Shown one piece after another: positions 1 through 9,722 of a stretch of DNA of 64,000 nt (the stretch's first letter is position 1; each line of letters begins with the position of its first letter). The stretch is taken from contig CAYJLO010000001.1 of the NCBI GenBank assembly GCA_964370835.1, positions 62,001 through 126,000 on the forward strand. The letters run 5' to 3'. The notes beneath the pieces are model-generated. The model was given only the letters and a program-made list of their open reading frames with translations. It was not told the DNA's origin and made no database searches. Position numbers and translations under genes: made by a program. The DNA is from CAYJAD01 sp964370835 (GTDB taxonomy: Bacteria > Desulfobacterota > Desulfovibrionia > Desulfovibrionales > Desulfovibrionaceae).

Positions 1-2121
1 TCATCCACAACAATGGTAGTTTGAGCAGCGGAAGGAACTTCGGCAGCATCAGGATTTATGGTCAGCGTTGCTTCAGATGTACTGCCATCGGCATCGGTAA
101 CGGTGTATGTGAAGACAAAATTTTCTGTGCTGTCATCTACACTATTGGGCGAAGAGGAAAAACTATACGAACCATCTGGATTCACCGTTAAAGTACCATA
201 CTTAGAGGTGAGTGTGGTACTACCATTTTCTGCATTTGTGCTGGAAGTCCAATCGGAATTTCCCACCACCGATATGACTTGACTTTGACCATCGGCACCA
301 TTGTTGTCATTGGTCAGTATATTACCTGTAACGATTGCCCCTTCGTACACAGAGGTAACGTCTGCCACAGCCTGCGGCCCTGTGTCAGTAATGGTAATAT
401 CTATGGAACCTGTGGAGCTGTCGCCCGAAGGCCCTGTCACCGTGAGAGTAAAACTGTCCTCAGGTGTCACACCGCCATGTTGAACGCCGTCGGTCTGAGA
501 AGTGTATTCATAAGAAATATTGCCATCTTTCACCGTTAAAACCAAGGAGCCATAGGTGCCTTCGATAAGAGTATCTTCGGCATTGCCTGCGCCATCCACG
601 ATGATGGTGATGGCAGAATCTCCTTCACCCACCACAATGGTGCTTAAGGCACCGGTCAAGCCCACATCAAGAGCTTGCTCTCCGGTACTGGCAGATCCTT
701 CTTGCACGCTATCATTGGTATCAAAGGTGATGTCAGCAGAACCTTGCACTTCGATTTCCAAGGGAACTTCTGAAGTGGCACCATGCTTATCTGTGGTAAC
801 AATGGTGAACTCTTCTTGCGCCGTTTCTCCAGTGTTCAGCGCATCAAGCCTACTGTATTTATCTCCATCGGCTTCAGTATATAAAGTGTATTCATAGGTA
901 CCATCACCATGAATGGTTAGCTTTCCATAAAGGCCGTCCATGGTAATGGAGCCATCTTCTCCGGCCATGATACTTTGGGTGCCCGAATCTTTTACGCTAA
1001 GGCTTTGCCATTGCCCATCGCCATCGGCATCATCCACATTCCATGAGCCTGTGACGCTGGACTGCGTACTATCTTCGCGCACGCTGGAGGTATCGGTGGA
1101 TAAAGAAAGGTTTGGAGCATCGTTGGTGCCTTGCACATTGACTGTCACCGTGGTGGTGGTGCTATTGACACCGTCGGTAACGGTGACCGTGAAGCTCTCT
1201 GTGGCGCTTTCGCCTTCGCTTAAGCCGTTGGCTGCTTCTTCATTTATTATATATTCGAACTCGCCAGTTTCGGGATTAATGCTTAGGCTTCCGTATTTAC
1301 CGGCACCGTCTTGCACAGAAAAAGCCAATGTATCCCCATTACTATCCGTGGCCACAACTTGCCCTGTGACCGAGCCTCCTGCGTAAGCTGCGTTTTCATC
1401 ACCGGGATTACTTGCATCCACAATACTGCCATCTTCATGTCGTCCCACGCCGCTTTCCATGGCATCAACTTCTACGTTTTCAGCTTGAGGGGCTTCATTT
1501 TCTGGTTCAGGATGAACTTCGGGCTCCGTTTCTGGTTGCACTGGAGGAAGCGTTGAATTTGTATCATCACCCTCGGGAGTTACCTCTTCTTCAGGTGTAG
1601 GTGCAGTGTTTCCTTCATCAGAAGGCTCCAAAGGCGTAGTCTCAACTTGTTCGCGCACTTGCCTAGGTGTATCCACGTCTTCAAAATTATCTTCATAATG
1701 CACGGGCTCTTTGACTTCTTCGTCTTGGCGGTCTGGATATTCTTGATCAAGGCTACCCAAGCGATTAATGCCGCCCAAGAGCTCACCATGTATGGTATCC
1801 ACCTTGGCCCCACTACCTTGAGGGCCAGCCGATACACCTGCAGCCGGCACGAGATCTTCAGCAAGGGCGGAGAAAAAATGCTCTCCATCCACCTCTGTAT
1901 TATCAATAACAAGGACAGGCATATTTTCAGCAGTGTAAGCCACATAAAAATCTGTCAGCACCAAGATAGACCCATTTATAAAGGTGAAAACAAGATCATC
2001 ACCCTCACGGCTGAGGGTGGCTTCACTAAGATCATAACCAAAAACCAAACGGCTATTGGCCTCTGGAGTTATGGCTACTCTTTGACCTTCAGCCGGTTGT
2101 TGCAAAACTAAATCTGCCATG
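1..2121 (-). CDS. LapA-like RTX/VCBS adhesin, N-terminal part (runs off the window)
   Basis: Large surface adhesin of which about 707 N-terminal residues are visible; the reading frame is open to base 1. ATG at 2121 is preceded by an AAGGA-type ribosome site. Residues 1-95 form an N-terminal retention module ending in Pro92-Ala-Ala-Gly95, the kind of site LapG-type proteases cut. Next come a short Gly/Asp linker, an acidic Pro/Glu-rich stretch (about 150-230), and then repeated cadherin/VCBS-like Ig modules with motifs such as GTNDAP and DADGD. There is no Sec signal, as expected for type I secretion with a C-terminal signal, which here lies outside the window. The first 95 residues align almost without gaps to the adhesin at 57345, and the leaders are homologous too. 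In the family, the retention module plugs the outer-membrane exporter so the adhesin stays on the cell. Family assignment is firm; total length is unknown. Confidence 0.9.
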
Positions 2122-2425
2122 GAATTTTCCTTCTCGTTGGTAAGGTGCCTTGAATAAAACATGCAAAAAAGCACACCCTAACAAGTCACTGTGTAGATAA
2201 AACGTACTAAGTAAAAAATAAAGGAATATAAGGCGCTTGGTAATGTATGAAAATTACAAAACGACGAGGGGACCCCCTCAGGCTACGGAAAACACGTAAA
2301 CCCTCAAATTATTCGGCAGCAGTATGAACCGCGCGCAAACAACCTGCATATATATGGGAGCAAAAGAAAATTGCTCACACGCTCTCGCGTGCAAGATAGA
2401 TAAGACCACTTTACCATATTGTCAA
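2122..2425 (-). promoter_or_regulatory. Promoter and structured leader of the left adhesin
   Basis: Read on the minus strand: a TTGACA -35 at 2425-2420, a 17-nt spacer and TATCTA at 2402-2397. A leader of about 270 nt follows. Hairpins seen by eye are 2391-2378 (CACGC/GCGTG), 2376-2358 (GAGCAA/TTGCTC), 2302-2281 (GGTT..ACG/CGTAGCC), 2279-2266 (GAGGG/CCCTC) and a weak one at 2257-2240. After them comes a conserved block GCCTTATA...ATTTT...AGTACG. The same elements in the same order precede the adhesin at 57345, with nearly the same -35-to-TGAGG distance (about 139 versus 133 nt). It does not carry the conserved cores of the cyclic-di-GMP-I riboswitch. A regulatory RNA is inferred; the ligand or partner is unknown. 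Confidence 0.6.
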
Positions 2426-2688
2426 CTCTTTCAGTATGCTTTATGATTTTATATCCGCGTACAAATACGTCTGCAAACTTTAACAACGCAACAATATAGC
2501 TACTATTAAAAACATACCGCATTTTTATTCTGTGAAATTAGCCCTTTTACACAAAGAGCTTTTTACGTTACCACATACACCTCTTATGAAAATACATTAC
2601 CATCCTGTCTTCAATATAAGAGATTTTACAGGCATTTTTGCTTTAAAACCTTGCCCAACAACTATATATTCATGCACTTGGAGATTTT

Positions 2689-3939
2689 ATGCATCGTTAT
2701 ACCTCACCCTATCGCTGGGTTATTTTAGCCATTGCCATATTTGCTTACACAGTGGTTATTTTTCATCGTATGAGCCCGGCGGTCATGGCCAATGACATAA
2801 TGCACGACCTTGGCGTCAATGCTGCTTTCATGGGGCTTTTAGCTTCAGCATATTTTTACCCTTATGCCGTATTGCAAATACCCAGTGGCATTTTATCAGA
2901 TAAAGCTTCGCCGCGTAAACTCATAAGCCTTGCTTTAGCTTTCACATGTATTGGCACATTTATTTTTGCCACAGCAAGCACAGGCACCATGGCTTTTTTA
3001 GGAAGACTAGCTGTGGGTATAGGATGCTCCCTCATACTTATGCCGGCATATAAAGCTTTGGCCGATTGGTTTAGCCAAAAAACGTACGTTATTATTGTTA
3101 GTTCCGTATTGGCTGTGGCGGTGGGCATAGCTTCTGCACTGGCAGGAGCTCCTCTTTCTTACTTTGTGGAAAATTTTGGCTGGCGAATTTCTTCTCAAGG
3201 TCTCACTGCCATCACTTTGCTCGTCACCGTGTTGGCTTGGTTTTTCTTTAAAGATGCCGAACAAGAAAAACCACACACACCAGAAGCGCAATCTTTGGCT
3301 CCCATTTCTGTCATGGAATCCATAAAAATCATTTTACAGCGACGCAATTTCTGGATTTTAACTGTGGTTTTCACGGTAAATGCCGCCACCTTATTCAGTT
3401 TTGTGGGTTTATGGGCCGGCTTATACTACACTTCTGTGGTGGGCCTCAGCAAACAAGACATGGCTTCCTTACTCAGCATGGCGGCCATTATTGCCATTAT
3501 CACCCCCATTGCCTTTGCCACCGCGGCGGCAAAGCTTTCTTCACGTAAAGGTATTATCATTGCTGCCAATGGCGTGTTTTTTGCTCTGATGGGTTATTTA
3601 TTTTTGCGCAATGGGAGCTTTGGCACCACAGAAATCTTCATTTGGGGCATACTTCTTTCCATTGTTCTCGCCTCCCCCGCCGGCCTGTATATGGCCTCAG
3701 TGCGTGAGCTTTTTCCCAAAAACATTGCCAGTACATCCAATGGTTTATTTTATTCCTTTGCCATGTTTGGCTCTGCTGTATTCCAACCGCTCATTGGAGC
3801 TTTATTGGATAATGCCGGCTACGTAGATGTGCTTAAAGCTCATATGTTCACTCCCGTGTGCTGGCTCTATCTTATTTCATGTACCCTTGCCCTTGTGTCC
3901 ACATTTTTCATTGTGGAAAAAAACGGCAAACTACTATAA
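2689..3939 (+). CDS. Major facilitator superfamily transporter
   Basis: A 416-residue integral membrane protein with about 12 hydrophobic segments. The loop between TM2 and TM3 carries the MFS signature-like stretch GILSDKASPRK. Around TM4-5 there are small-residue-rich helices typical of the superfamily. ATG at 2689 follows GGAG at a good distance. Substrate cannot be told from sequence; the first helix motif FHRMSPAVM resembles MFS proteins annotated as organic-anion or nitrate/nitrite-like carriers, which is only suggestive. It lies 37 bp upstream of cobO on the same strand, so co-transcription with the cobalamin genes is possible. No sign of truncation. Confidence 0.85.
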   Translation: MHRYTSPYRWVILAIAIFAYTVVIFHRMSPAVMANDIMHDLGVNAAFMGLLASAYFYPYAVLQIPSGILSDKASPRKLISLALAFTCIGTFIFATASTGTMAFLGRLAVGIGCSLILMPAYKALADWFSQKTYVIIVSSVLAVAVGIASALAGAPLSYFVENFGWRISSQGLTAITLLVTVLAWFFFKDAEQEKPHTPEAQSLAPISVMESIKIILQRRNFWILTVVFTVNAATLFSFVGLWAGLYYTSVVGLSKQDMASLLSMAAIIAIITPIAFATAAAKLSSRKGIIIAANGVFFALMGYLFLRNGSFGTTEIFIWGILLSIVLASPAGLYMASVRELFPKNIASTSNGLFYSFAMFGSAVFQPLIGALLDNAGYVDVLKAHMFTPVCWLYLISCTLALVSTFFIVEKNGKLL

Positions 3940-3976
3940 CCATAGTCATATGATTTAAAAAAATTGCGGAGTATGT

Positions 3977-4480
3977 ATGATTATTATTTATACAGGAAAT
4001 GGCAAAGGAAAAACCAGCGCATGTATAGGGCAAGCCATACGCGCCCATGGCAATTCCCTACGCGTATGCTTTGGCCAATTTATGAAGTCAAATCAACAAA
4101 CCGGTGAACAGAAATTTTTACAAAACTTGTTAAGCGAAGATTTTTTCATTGGCGGTAAGGGATTTTTCACCAAAGAAGAACAAAGGGCCGAGCACCGTGC
4201 TGCAGCTGAAAATGTGCTCACATGGGCACACAACAAAAGTACTGTAGCACACATGCTCATTCTAGACGAATGCCTCTATGCTTTAAAAAGTCAGCTTGTA
4301 ACACAAGAAGAAGTAACTGAGCTTATACACCTTTGTAATAGCAAAGCCGTACACCTTGTGCTTTCGGGGCGTGGGCTCCCCCATTGGCTTGTGGAACTTG
4401 CTGATATTGTGTCCGAAATTGCTGATATCAAACATGCTTGCAAACGTGGTGTACCTGCCACCCTTGGCATAGAATTTTAA
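3977..4480 (+). CDS. cobO: Cob(I)alamin adenosyltransferase (corrinoid adenosyltransferase, CobO/BtuR type)
   Basis: Transfers the 5'-deoxyadenosyl group of ATP to the cobalt of reduced corrinoids during coenzyme B12 synthesis or salvage; cytoplasmic. The 167-residue protein opens with the P-loop GNGKGKTSA at residues 7-15, followed by the family motif around FGQFMK, and LILDECLYAL near residue 93, the usual Walker-B-like DE pair. Length is slightly below that of enterobacterial BtuR (about 196), mainly because of a short N-terminus. ATG at 3977 follows GGAG. cobS lies 23 bp downstream, supporting a cobalamin role and one operon. Confidence 0.92.
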   Translation: MIIIYTGNGKGKTSACIGQAIRAHGNSLRVCFGQFMKSNQQTGEQKFLQNLLSEDFFIGGKGFFTKEEQRAEHRAAAENVLTWAHNKSTVAHMLILDECLYALKSQLVTQEEVTELIHLCNSKAVHLVLSGRGLPHWLVELADIVSEIADIKHACKRGVPATLGIEF

Positions 4481-4503
4481 CCTTCTTCGTATAAGGTCAT
4501 CCC

Positions 4504-5304
4504 ATGAGTTTTCGCGCTTCCCTTGCTTTTTTCACACGCTTCCCTGTGGGAAACATTCCGCAACACATGTCCCTTCACGGACTCACAGCTTTTCTTCCCG
4601 CTGTGGGATTATGCGTGGGACTATGCGTAGGGCTTTTATTACTCCTTTTTGCGCTCTTTTTCTCGCCCACTCTTGCTGGAATTCTAGGTGCTTTGGTTTG
4701 GGTTGGTATCACAGGTGGCCTGCACATGGACGGTCTTGCCGATTGCGCCGACGCCCTTGTGGTGGAGGCTTCCAAAGAAAAAAGACTTGCCATCATGAAA
4801 GATCCCACCGTGGGCACATTTGCTTCCATCGCCGTCTTTTTCATTTTGTCCATAAAAGTGTGGGCGCTTGCACATGTGGCACAGCATTTCTTTAATCCTC
4901 AAAATATGTATGGCATCCTCTTTGGTTTGCTGGGCCTATGCTTTTCAGCGTCTTTGGCAAGAGCCATGGTGCTTGTGGCTCGACGCGCACCTCATGCTCG
5001 CGAACACCTTCAAGACCAAGGGCTTGGAAAAACTGTTACCAAACATATTACAAGCAAAGCTGAAAAAAACAACGCTCTACTCATGGGCGTATTGGCATTA
5101 TGTACGGGGTATGTAGCCTCTTACCTTCCCGCCCAAAGTATGATCATGTATAGCGTTCCTCTTGCTTGTATGGGTGCCTTGGCCTGCACTTACGCTCTCG
5201 TCAACAAAGCGAAAAAATCCCTCGGGGGCGTCACCGGTGATGTGTACGGTTGCCTCATAGAACTGACAGAATGTATTGTACTATTAGCTTTGTGCCTTAC
5301 ATAA
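4504..5304 (+). CDS. cobS: Cobalamin synthase (adenosylcobinamide-GDP ribazoletransferase)
   Basis: Joins adenosylcobinamide-GDP to alpha-ribazole (phosphate), the last step of the lower-ligand attachment pathway, in the inner membrane. The 266-residue protein has 6-7 hydrophobic segments, the family motif HMDGLADCADAL near residues 76-87, the KDPTVGTF motif near 100, and the C-terminal GGVTGDVYG block near 239. ATG at 4504 has AAGG eight to ten bases upstream. It follows cobO closely. No cobalamin riboswitch was recognised upstream of the pair, so I cannot say how it is regulated. Confidence 0.93.
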   Translation: MSFRASLAFFTRFPVGNIPQHMSLHGLTAFLPAVGLCVGLCVGLLLLLFALFFSPTLAGILGALVWVGITGGLHMDGLADCADALVVEASKEKRLAIMKDPTVGTFASIAVFFILSIKVWALAHVAQHFFNPQNMYGILFGLLGLCFSASLARAMVLVARRAPHAREHLQDQGLGKTVTKHITSKAEKNNALLMGVLALCTGYVASYLPAQSMIMYSVPLACMGALACTYALVNKAKKSLGGVTGDVYGCLIELTECIVLLALCLT

Positions 5305-5312
5305 AAAATAAA

Positions 5313-5351
5313 TAGTCCCTGAACTTATGCTGAACTAAAGTAAAGGGACTA
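5313..5351. terminator. Inverted repeat between convergent cobS and the TauE-type permease
   Basis: TAGTCCCT at 5313-5320 pairs with AGGGACTA at 5344-5351 around a 23-nt loop, between two convergent genes. There is no good T-tract on either side, so termination is a guess based mainly on position. Confidence 0.35.
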
Positions 5352-5401
5352 CATGACCTTAAAGAGGTTTAACATAAAAAACATTACAAACTTTTACTAT
5401 G

Positions 5402-6160
5402 CTATTCTGCTGTAAGAAGTTTCACAACCTCATAACATAAAGCAGCAGTGGAAAGTCCGGCCAAAAGATACATACTTATGCGCTTAAAATACGCCGCATC
5501 TAAGCGTACAAAAAGCATATTACCGCACCAAAGCCCCAAGACCAATGTGGGTAAACCCCAAAGGACAAAATCAAAAGTTTCCAGAGAAACAAGCCCTTGC
5601 TGCACAGCAAAAACAGAAGCCCACACATCTGTAAAAAAGAAAAAGGCTATGAGCGAAGCCCTACCCGTGGCGGCAGCCAATGGACTTGAAAGAAAAAGAA
5701 GAATCAAGGGTAAGCCCCCATTGGCACAAGAACCATTGAGCAAGCCGCTTAATAGGCCTGTTCCTAAAATACCCTTGGTGCTCAAATTGGAGCGCAACAC
5801 ATACCCGCGTAATATGGCCACACAACAAAGGCAAGCCACGGTATTAATAGCAATAATCATATAGGAAGGTTCTATGGTGGCCAAAAGCCACACACCCACT
5901 GGCGTCCCCAAAATAACCCCAAAGCTCAAATTCTTAAGCGTCTTCCATGCAATTTGATGCCAAATACTAGGAAAAAAAACCACACTTGCCAAAATTTCCC
6001 ATACAAGCACAGCGGGGACTATTTCTGCCGGGGTTAAAACTAAACTTCCAAGAATAACCACAATCATGGAAAACCCAAAGCCGCAAAAGCCGCGCATGAC
6101 AGCTGCCACAAAAACCACAGCAGCTATGTAAAAAGGCAAAAAAACTGGAAACTCAGTCAT
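5402..6160 (-). CDS. TauE/SafE-family membrane permease
   Basis: A 252-residue protein with about seven to eight hydrophobic helices and the early GFCGFGFSMI motif (about residues 25-34) typical of the TauE/SafE/YfcA family (Pfam TauE). Family members export sulfite, sulfoacetate or related small anions, though many are unassigned. The second half repeats the G-rich motif (LLSGLLNGSCANGG), reflecting the internal duplication of the family. ATG at 6160 is preceded by AGGA. It is transcribed alone, divergent from the DMT gene at 6477. Substrate not determinable. Confidence 0.85.
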   Translation of the reverse strand: MTEFPVFLPFYIAAVVFVAAVMRGFCGFGFSMIVVILGSLVLTPAEIVPAVLVWEILASVVFFPSIWHQIAWKTLKNLSFGVILGTPVGVWLLATIEPSYMIIAINTVACLCCVAILRGYVLRSNLSTKGILGTGLLSGLLNGSCANGGLPLILLFLSSPLAAATGRASLIAFFFFTDVWASVFAVQQGLVSLETFDFVLWGLPTLVLGLWCGNMLFVRLDAAYFKRISMYLLAGLSTAALCYEVVKLLTAE

Positions 6161-6476
6161 GAAATATCCTATATACTGTAAAAATACTCCAAATTTGCTC
6201 GTAAAATACTATTACCGCACTGTCCACTCATGTAATATTCTCACGATAAAGTCAACATGGAAAGCAAAAATACAACTCAATGCATTCTTATTTTCCTCCT
6301 TTTTTCCTATTCTCATGTCCGACTGTTTACCCCGCTGTCAATGCTACAACCTTCCTCCCAAATAGCGCTTTACTAAAACATAATAAGTCAGTATGCCTTT
6401 GTTCGCCTTCATATTTCCTGCATAATTACTTTCCTGCGCATTAATATAAGACTATTTCAAACAAACAAGGTTAGCC
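6161..6476. other. Intergenic region between divergent transporter genes
   Basis: 316 bp, presumably carrying the two divergent promoters. It is AT-rich with a pyrimidine-rich stretch near 6290-6310. I see no convincing operator, RNA or extra gene. Confidence 0.4.
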
Positions 6477-7376
6477 ATGCCCGTCATATCACGCAAACAC
6501 CTACAACTTACCTTTTGCCTTTTGCTGCTTTATTTTTCATGGGGATCTGCCTATTTAGGCAATAAATTTGCTTTGGAGTACTTCCCCGGATTCATGCTTT
6601 CCGGCATACGATTTAGCCTTGCCGGCCTTGCCTTACTTACCTATACCTACCTGCGCCGCGAGAAATCCATATTCACGTGGCACGACATAAAGTATAATCT
6701 TCTAAACGGCCTGTTTTTAGTGACGATCAGTAGTGGATTTGTATCTAAAGCTCAAGAAAGTGTCCCTTCCGGCATGGCAGCTATTTTATACGGAGCTGCA
6801 CCCATTTGGCTTATTTTGGGACAATGGCTCCTCTGGGGCGGAAAAAAACCCACAAAAACTCAAGCTACAGGCTTGGCATTGGGTTTTTTATCCTTGGCAT
6901 GGTTGAACATCCATCAAGGCATTCATAGCGATGCATCCCTTTTAGGACTCTTTTTAATTTTTATTTCCACCTTCGCATGGGTTTATGGATCACATATTTC
7001 ACAAGTATGCCATGGGAAAAGCAATCTTTCCGTCATGCGTACCACAGGGCTCTTACTTTTACTTGGGGGGCTGGAAACATTGCTCTTGTCCTTATTGCTG
7101 GGCGAAAGACTTGATGTATTCGCCTTACCTATACAAGCTTATATGTCTTTGGCATTTCTTAGCTTTTTTAGCTCCCTTGTGGGATACACATCCTATCTTT
7201 GGATCTTATTTAATTCACGCGCCATTGTGGCCATATCCTACGAATACGTTACCCCCGTGGTGGCCATAGCCCTTGGTGCCATCTTGGGCAATGAACTGCT
7301 CACCACCACCATGATGGCAGCAAGTTTCACCTTAATGCTTTCTGTTTTTCTTATCACCACCCATGATAGGGACTAG
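6477..7376 (+). CDS. EamA/DMT-superfamily exporter
   Basis: A 299-residue inner-membrane protein with ten hydrophobic segments in two homologous halves, as in drug/metabolite transporters of the RhaT/EamA group (YedA-like). Early WGSAYLGNKFAL (residues 23-34) and the small-residue motif VPSGMAAILYGAAP (about 96-109) are typical of the first EamA repeat; EYVTPVVAIALG (about 259-270) marks the second. ATG at 6477 follows AAGG. Family members export amino acids or metabolites; the substrate here is unknown. A strong terminator follows. Confidence 0.87.
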   Translation: MPVISRKHLQLTFCLLLLYFSWGSAYLGNKFALEYFPGFMLSGIRFSLAGLALLTYTYLRREKSIFTWHDIKYNLLNGLFLVTISSGFVSKAQESVPSGMAAILYGAAPIWLILGQWLLWGGKKPTKTQATGLALGFLSLAWLNIHQGIHSDASLLGLFLIFISTFAWVYGSHISQVCHGKSNLSVMRTTGLLLLLGGLETLLLSLLLGERLDVFALPIQAYMSLAFLSFFSSLVGYTSYLWILFNSRAIVAISYEYVTPVVAIALGAILGNELLTTTMMAASFTLMLSVFLITTHDRD

Positions 7377-7411
7377 TACAATAAGAAATAAAATTTTACT
7401 GTTAGTTACGA

Positions 7412-7440
7412 AAAAGGCACCCCGTCATGGAGTGCCTTTT
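7412..7440. terminator. Bidirectional rho-independent terminator
   Basis: AAAAGGCAC (7412-7420) pairs perfectly with GTGCCTTTT (7432-7440) around an 11-nt loop and is followed by T residues. The A-run on the other side lets it also serve the chemoreceptor gene on the minus strand. Confidence 0.9.
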
Positions 7441-7478
7441 TTAAGAATAAACAACTTAGCTAAAAGACCATAAAAATT

Positions 7479-9542
7479 CTACACACCTTTTTTGCCATGC
7501 TCTTGCAAATTGGCAATAAGAGAATCCAATTTTTCAGCTTGCTCAATGATGGTATGCGTAATTTGTGAAGAAACATTCATGCCCGAAGCCGTTTCATTGA
7601 TATTACTTTCCAAAGAAACAATGACCTTGGTTATGGCATCGGTCTGCACCGTCAAGTTTTGTATCAAAGCCGCCATATCACGCACCATGGTGGCATTTTC
7701 TTCCGTAAGGCCCACAATATTTTGCAAAGCGGCTCCTGAATCTTGCGCTAAACTTGTGGCTTTATGCACCGCTTCATGGGTGCCTGCCATGATGTTGCTA
7801 TTTTCCTGAGAAGCTTTTTGCACCTTGGATATGGCTGCGCCCACTTCGCTGGTGGCCTGCATGGTTTTTTCTGCCAACTTGCGCACTTCATCGGCCACCA
7901 CGGCAAAACCACGTCCGGCATCTCCGGCACGAGCAGCTTCAATGGCAGCATTGAGTGCTAGCAGATTTGTTTGGTCTGCAATATCCGTAATAGTATTAAG
8001 AATACTACTAATGCCATGGGTTTGCTCTTGCAATTGCTCCATGGCTTGGCGCATTTTCAAAGCCATATCACTCACAGCGCCATTGGCATCTATGACAGAA
8101 GCCACCTTTTGGGCTCCCATTTGCGCTATGGTGCGAGCCTCATCTTCTTGCACCACAGCATTTTCCGTGCTTTGTAAAATACGGCCAAAAGTAGACACCA
8201 TGGTGCTCACAGCTTGGCTGGCATCATCCACACGTCTACGCTGCTCATCTGTACCTTGTAGCACCTTGCTATTTTCTCTACCAAGCTCCCCAGCAGCCAC
8301 ATTGAGTGCTTCTGAAATTCCACCAGCTTGAGCTGCACTATCTTGCGTGGCCACGAGCAAAGCATAGGTTTTGCTTTGTTGAGCTTCGCTTTCCTGACGC
8401 GCTCTTTGCACGCTTTCTATCTGCTCTTGCACTTGCTTACCTTGCTCTTCAGCTTGCATGATTTTTTGTCGTAAAGACTCCACCATGCCGCGCAAGGCAT
8501 CTGCCAACACGCCAATTTCATCATTTCTTTGTAAATGTAATTCCTTATCCAACACGCCGCGAGAAACATCGTTGGCATAACTGGCCAAATGACGCAAGGG
8601 ACGTACCACCGTGCGTACAAAAAATACCCCAATGATGGTGCCCACCAAGGTTAAAATCAGCGAAAGCCCCACACCATAATATGTAGATGCGCGCACGCTG
8701 GCACTATTTTCATCATGACTAGCCATACTCACAAGATACCAACCAAGCACGGGCACCTTATTGCTTATGGAATAAAAAAGCTTTCCTTCATGTTCAATGG
8801 TGCTTTGCGCGCTTTCCCTTTGGGTCATGGTATTCCAGTGACTGGCATACTCAGGATACGAATCTGTCAATTTGGTATTAATAAGCGCCGTATCTTCGTG
8901 CAAGCGAATGAAGCCCTTTTCATCCACCAAGAAAGTTTGCCCTTCCTCACCTATTTTCATTTGGCGCAAATTTTGTACAAAGTCTTTTAAATCAATGGAA
9001 GAAGAGGCTAAACCGGCAAAAGTACCATCCACCGTCACCCTACGGTTAATAAAAGCCTTGGTTCCCCATGTGGGGTCATTGACGTATACCACAATATTCA
9101 TTTGCGTATCACTGTTTTTAAAGCCGTAAAACCACGTATCTTTATCGGTAATGGAATAGGAATAATCCTTTTTTCCCTGCAAAAAATCCGAATATTGCTT
9201 GGTGGCGTCGGAAACAAAGTTTCCGCCAAGCATGCCATAGGAGTTTACAAAGCTTTCAATGATGCCGTAGATTTTATCTAAGTCTTCATTGGGTTCACCG
9301 GCGCGAACCCAGTCATGCAATTGAGGATTATTAGCAATTAAAGATATGGCTCTGCTAGGTTCCATGATTTTTTGATCTAAAGCATACAGAATTTCTTGAG
9401 CTTTGGAAGGAAGTCTTTCTTCCAATAATTGATTGGTCATGGCTCGCTGAAAAAAGAAACTATTTAAAAAAATGATGGAACCCACCACGCCTAACAATAA
9501 GGCAACAATCAAAATATTTATGCGTTTTTCCAGTGAAAACAT
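7479..9542 (-). CDS. Methyl-accepting chemotaxis protein with periplasmic Cache-type sensor
   Basis: Transmembrane chemoreceptor of 687 residues. TM1 at about 8-28 and TM2 at about 288-310 flank a periplasmic domain of about 255 residues. That domain carries dCache-like features (TWFYGF near 137 and a second half with DEKGFIRLHED). A HAMP domain (about 312-364) and coiled coil follow, then the cytoplasmic signalling tip with the near-invariant DQTNLLALNAAIEAARAGDA motif (about 528-547). No CheR-binding pentapeptide is seen at the C-terminus. ATG at 9542 follows GGAGG. The ligand is unknown. It is a monocistronic unit ending at the shared terminator. Confidence 0.95.
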   Translation of the reverse strand: MFSLEKRINILIVALLLGVVGSIIFLNSFFFQRAMTNQLLEERLPSKAQEILYALDQKIMEPSRAISLIANNPQLHDWVRAGEPNEDLDKIYGIIESFVNSYGMLGGNFVSDATKQYSDFLQGKKDYSYSITDKDTWFYGFKNSDTQMNIVVYVNDPTWGTKAFINRRVTVDGTFAGLASSSIDLKDFVQNLRQMKIGEEGQTFLVDEKGFIRLHEDTALINTKLTDSYPEYASHWNTMTQRESAQSTIEHEGKLFYSISNKVPVLGWYLVSMASHDENSASVRASTYYGVGLSLILTLVGTIIGVFFVRTVVRPLRHLASYANDVSRGVLDKELHLQRNDEIGVLADALRGMVESLRQKIMQAEEQGKQVQEQIESVQRARQESEAQQSKTYALLVATQDSAAQAGGISEALNVAAGELGRENSKVLQGTDEQRRRVDDASQAVSTMVSTFGRILQSTENAVVQEDEARTIAQMGAQKVASVIDANGAVSDMALKMRQAMEQLQEQTHGISSILNTITDIADQTNLLALNAAIEAARAGDAGRGFAVVADEVRKLAEKTMQATSEVGAAISKVQKASQENSNIMAGTHEAVHKATSLAQDSGAALQNIVGLTEENATMVRDMAALIQNLTVQTDAITKVIVSLESNINETASGMNVSSQITHTIIEQAEKLDSLIANLQEHGKKGV

Positions 9543-9665
9543 AAGACCTCCATGAACGACTTTGCAAGGTGATAGAACATGATAGGCTAGGATATCTTAA
9601 AGAGCTTCATTTGAAAAGCTTGCAATTGCAGGAAAAATAGCAATTCATCAAGAAACACATCAAAA

Positions 9666-9698
9666 AAAACGACCATACTCAAAGAGCACAGTCGTTTT
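9666..9698 (-). terminator. Terminator of the ABC/DUF4857 operon
   Basis: AAAACGAC (9666-9673) pairs with GTCGTTTT (9691-9698). On the minus strand the hairpin is followed by a run of T residues, just downstream of the last gene of the operon. Confidence 0.85.
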
Positions 9699-9722
9699 AT
9701 ATTTTTATACGAAAACGTTTTT

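Noticed and set aside
58..1600. Plus-strand open frames across the left adhesin
   Set aside because: They are shadows of the minus-strand adhesin; the repetitive GC-balanced codons keep other frames open. No ribosome sites or known domains.
3940..3976. Cobalamin riboswitch before cobO
   Set aside because: Only 37 bp lie between the MFS gene and cobO, and no B12-box-like sequence is visible upstream.
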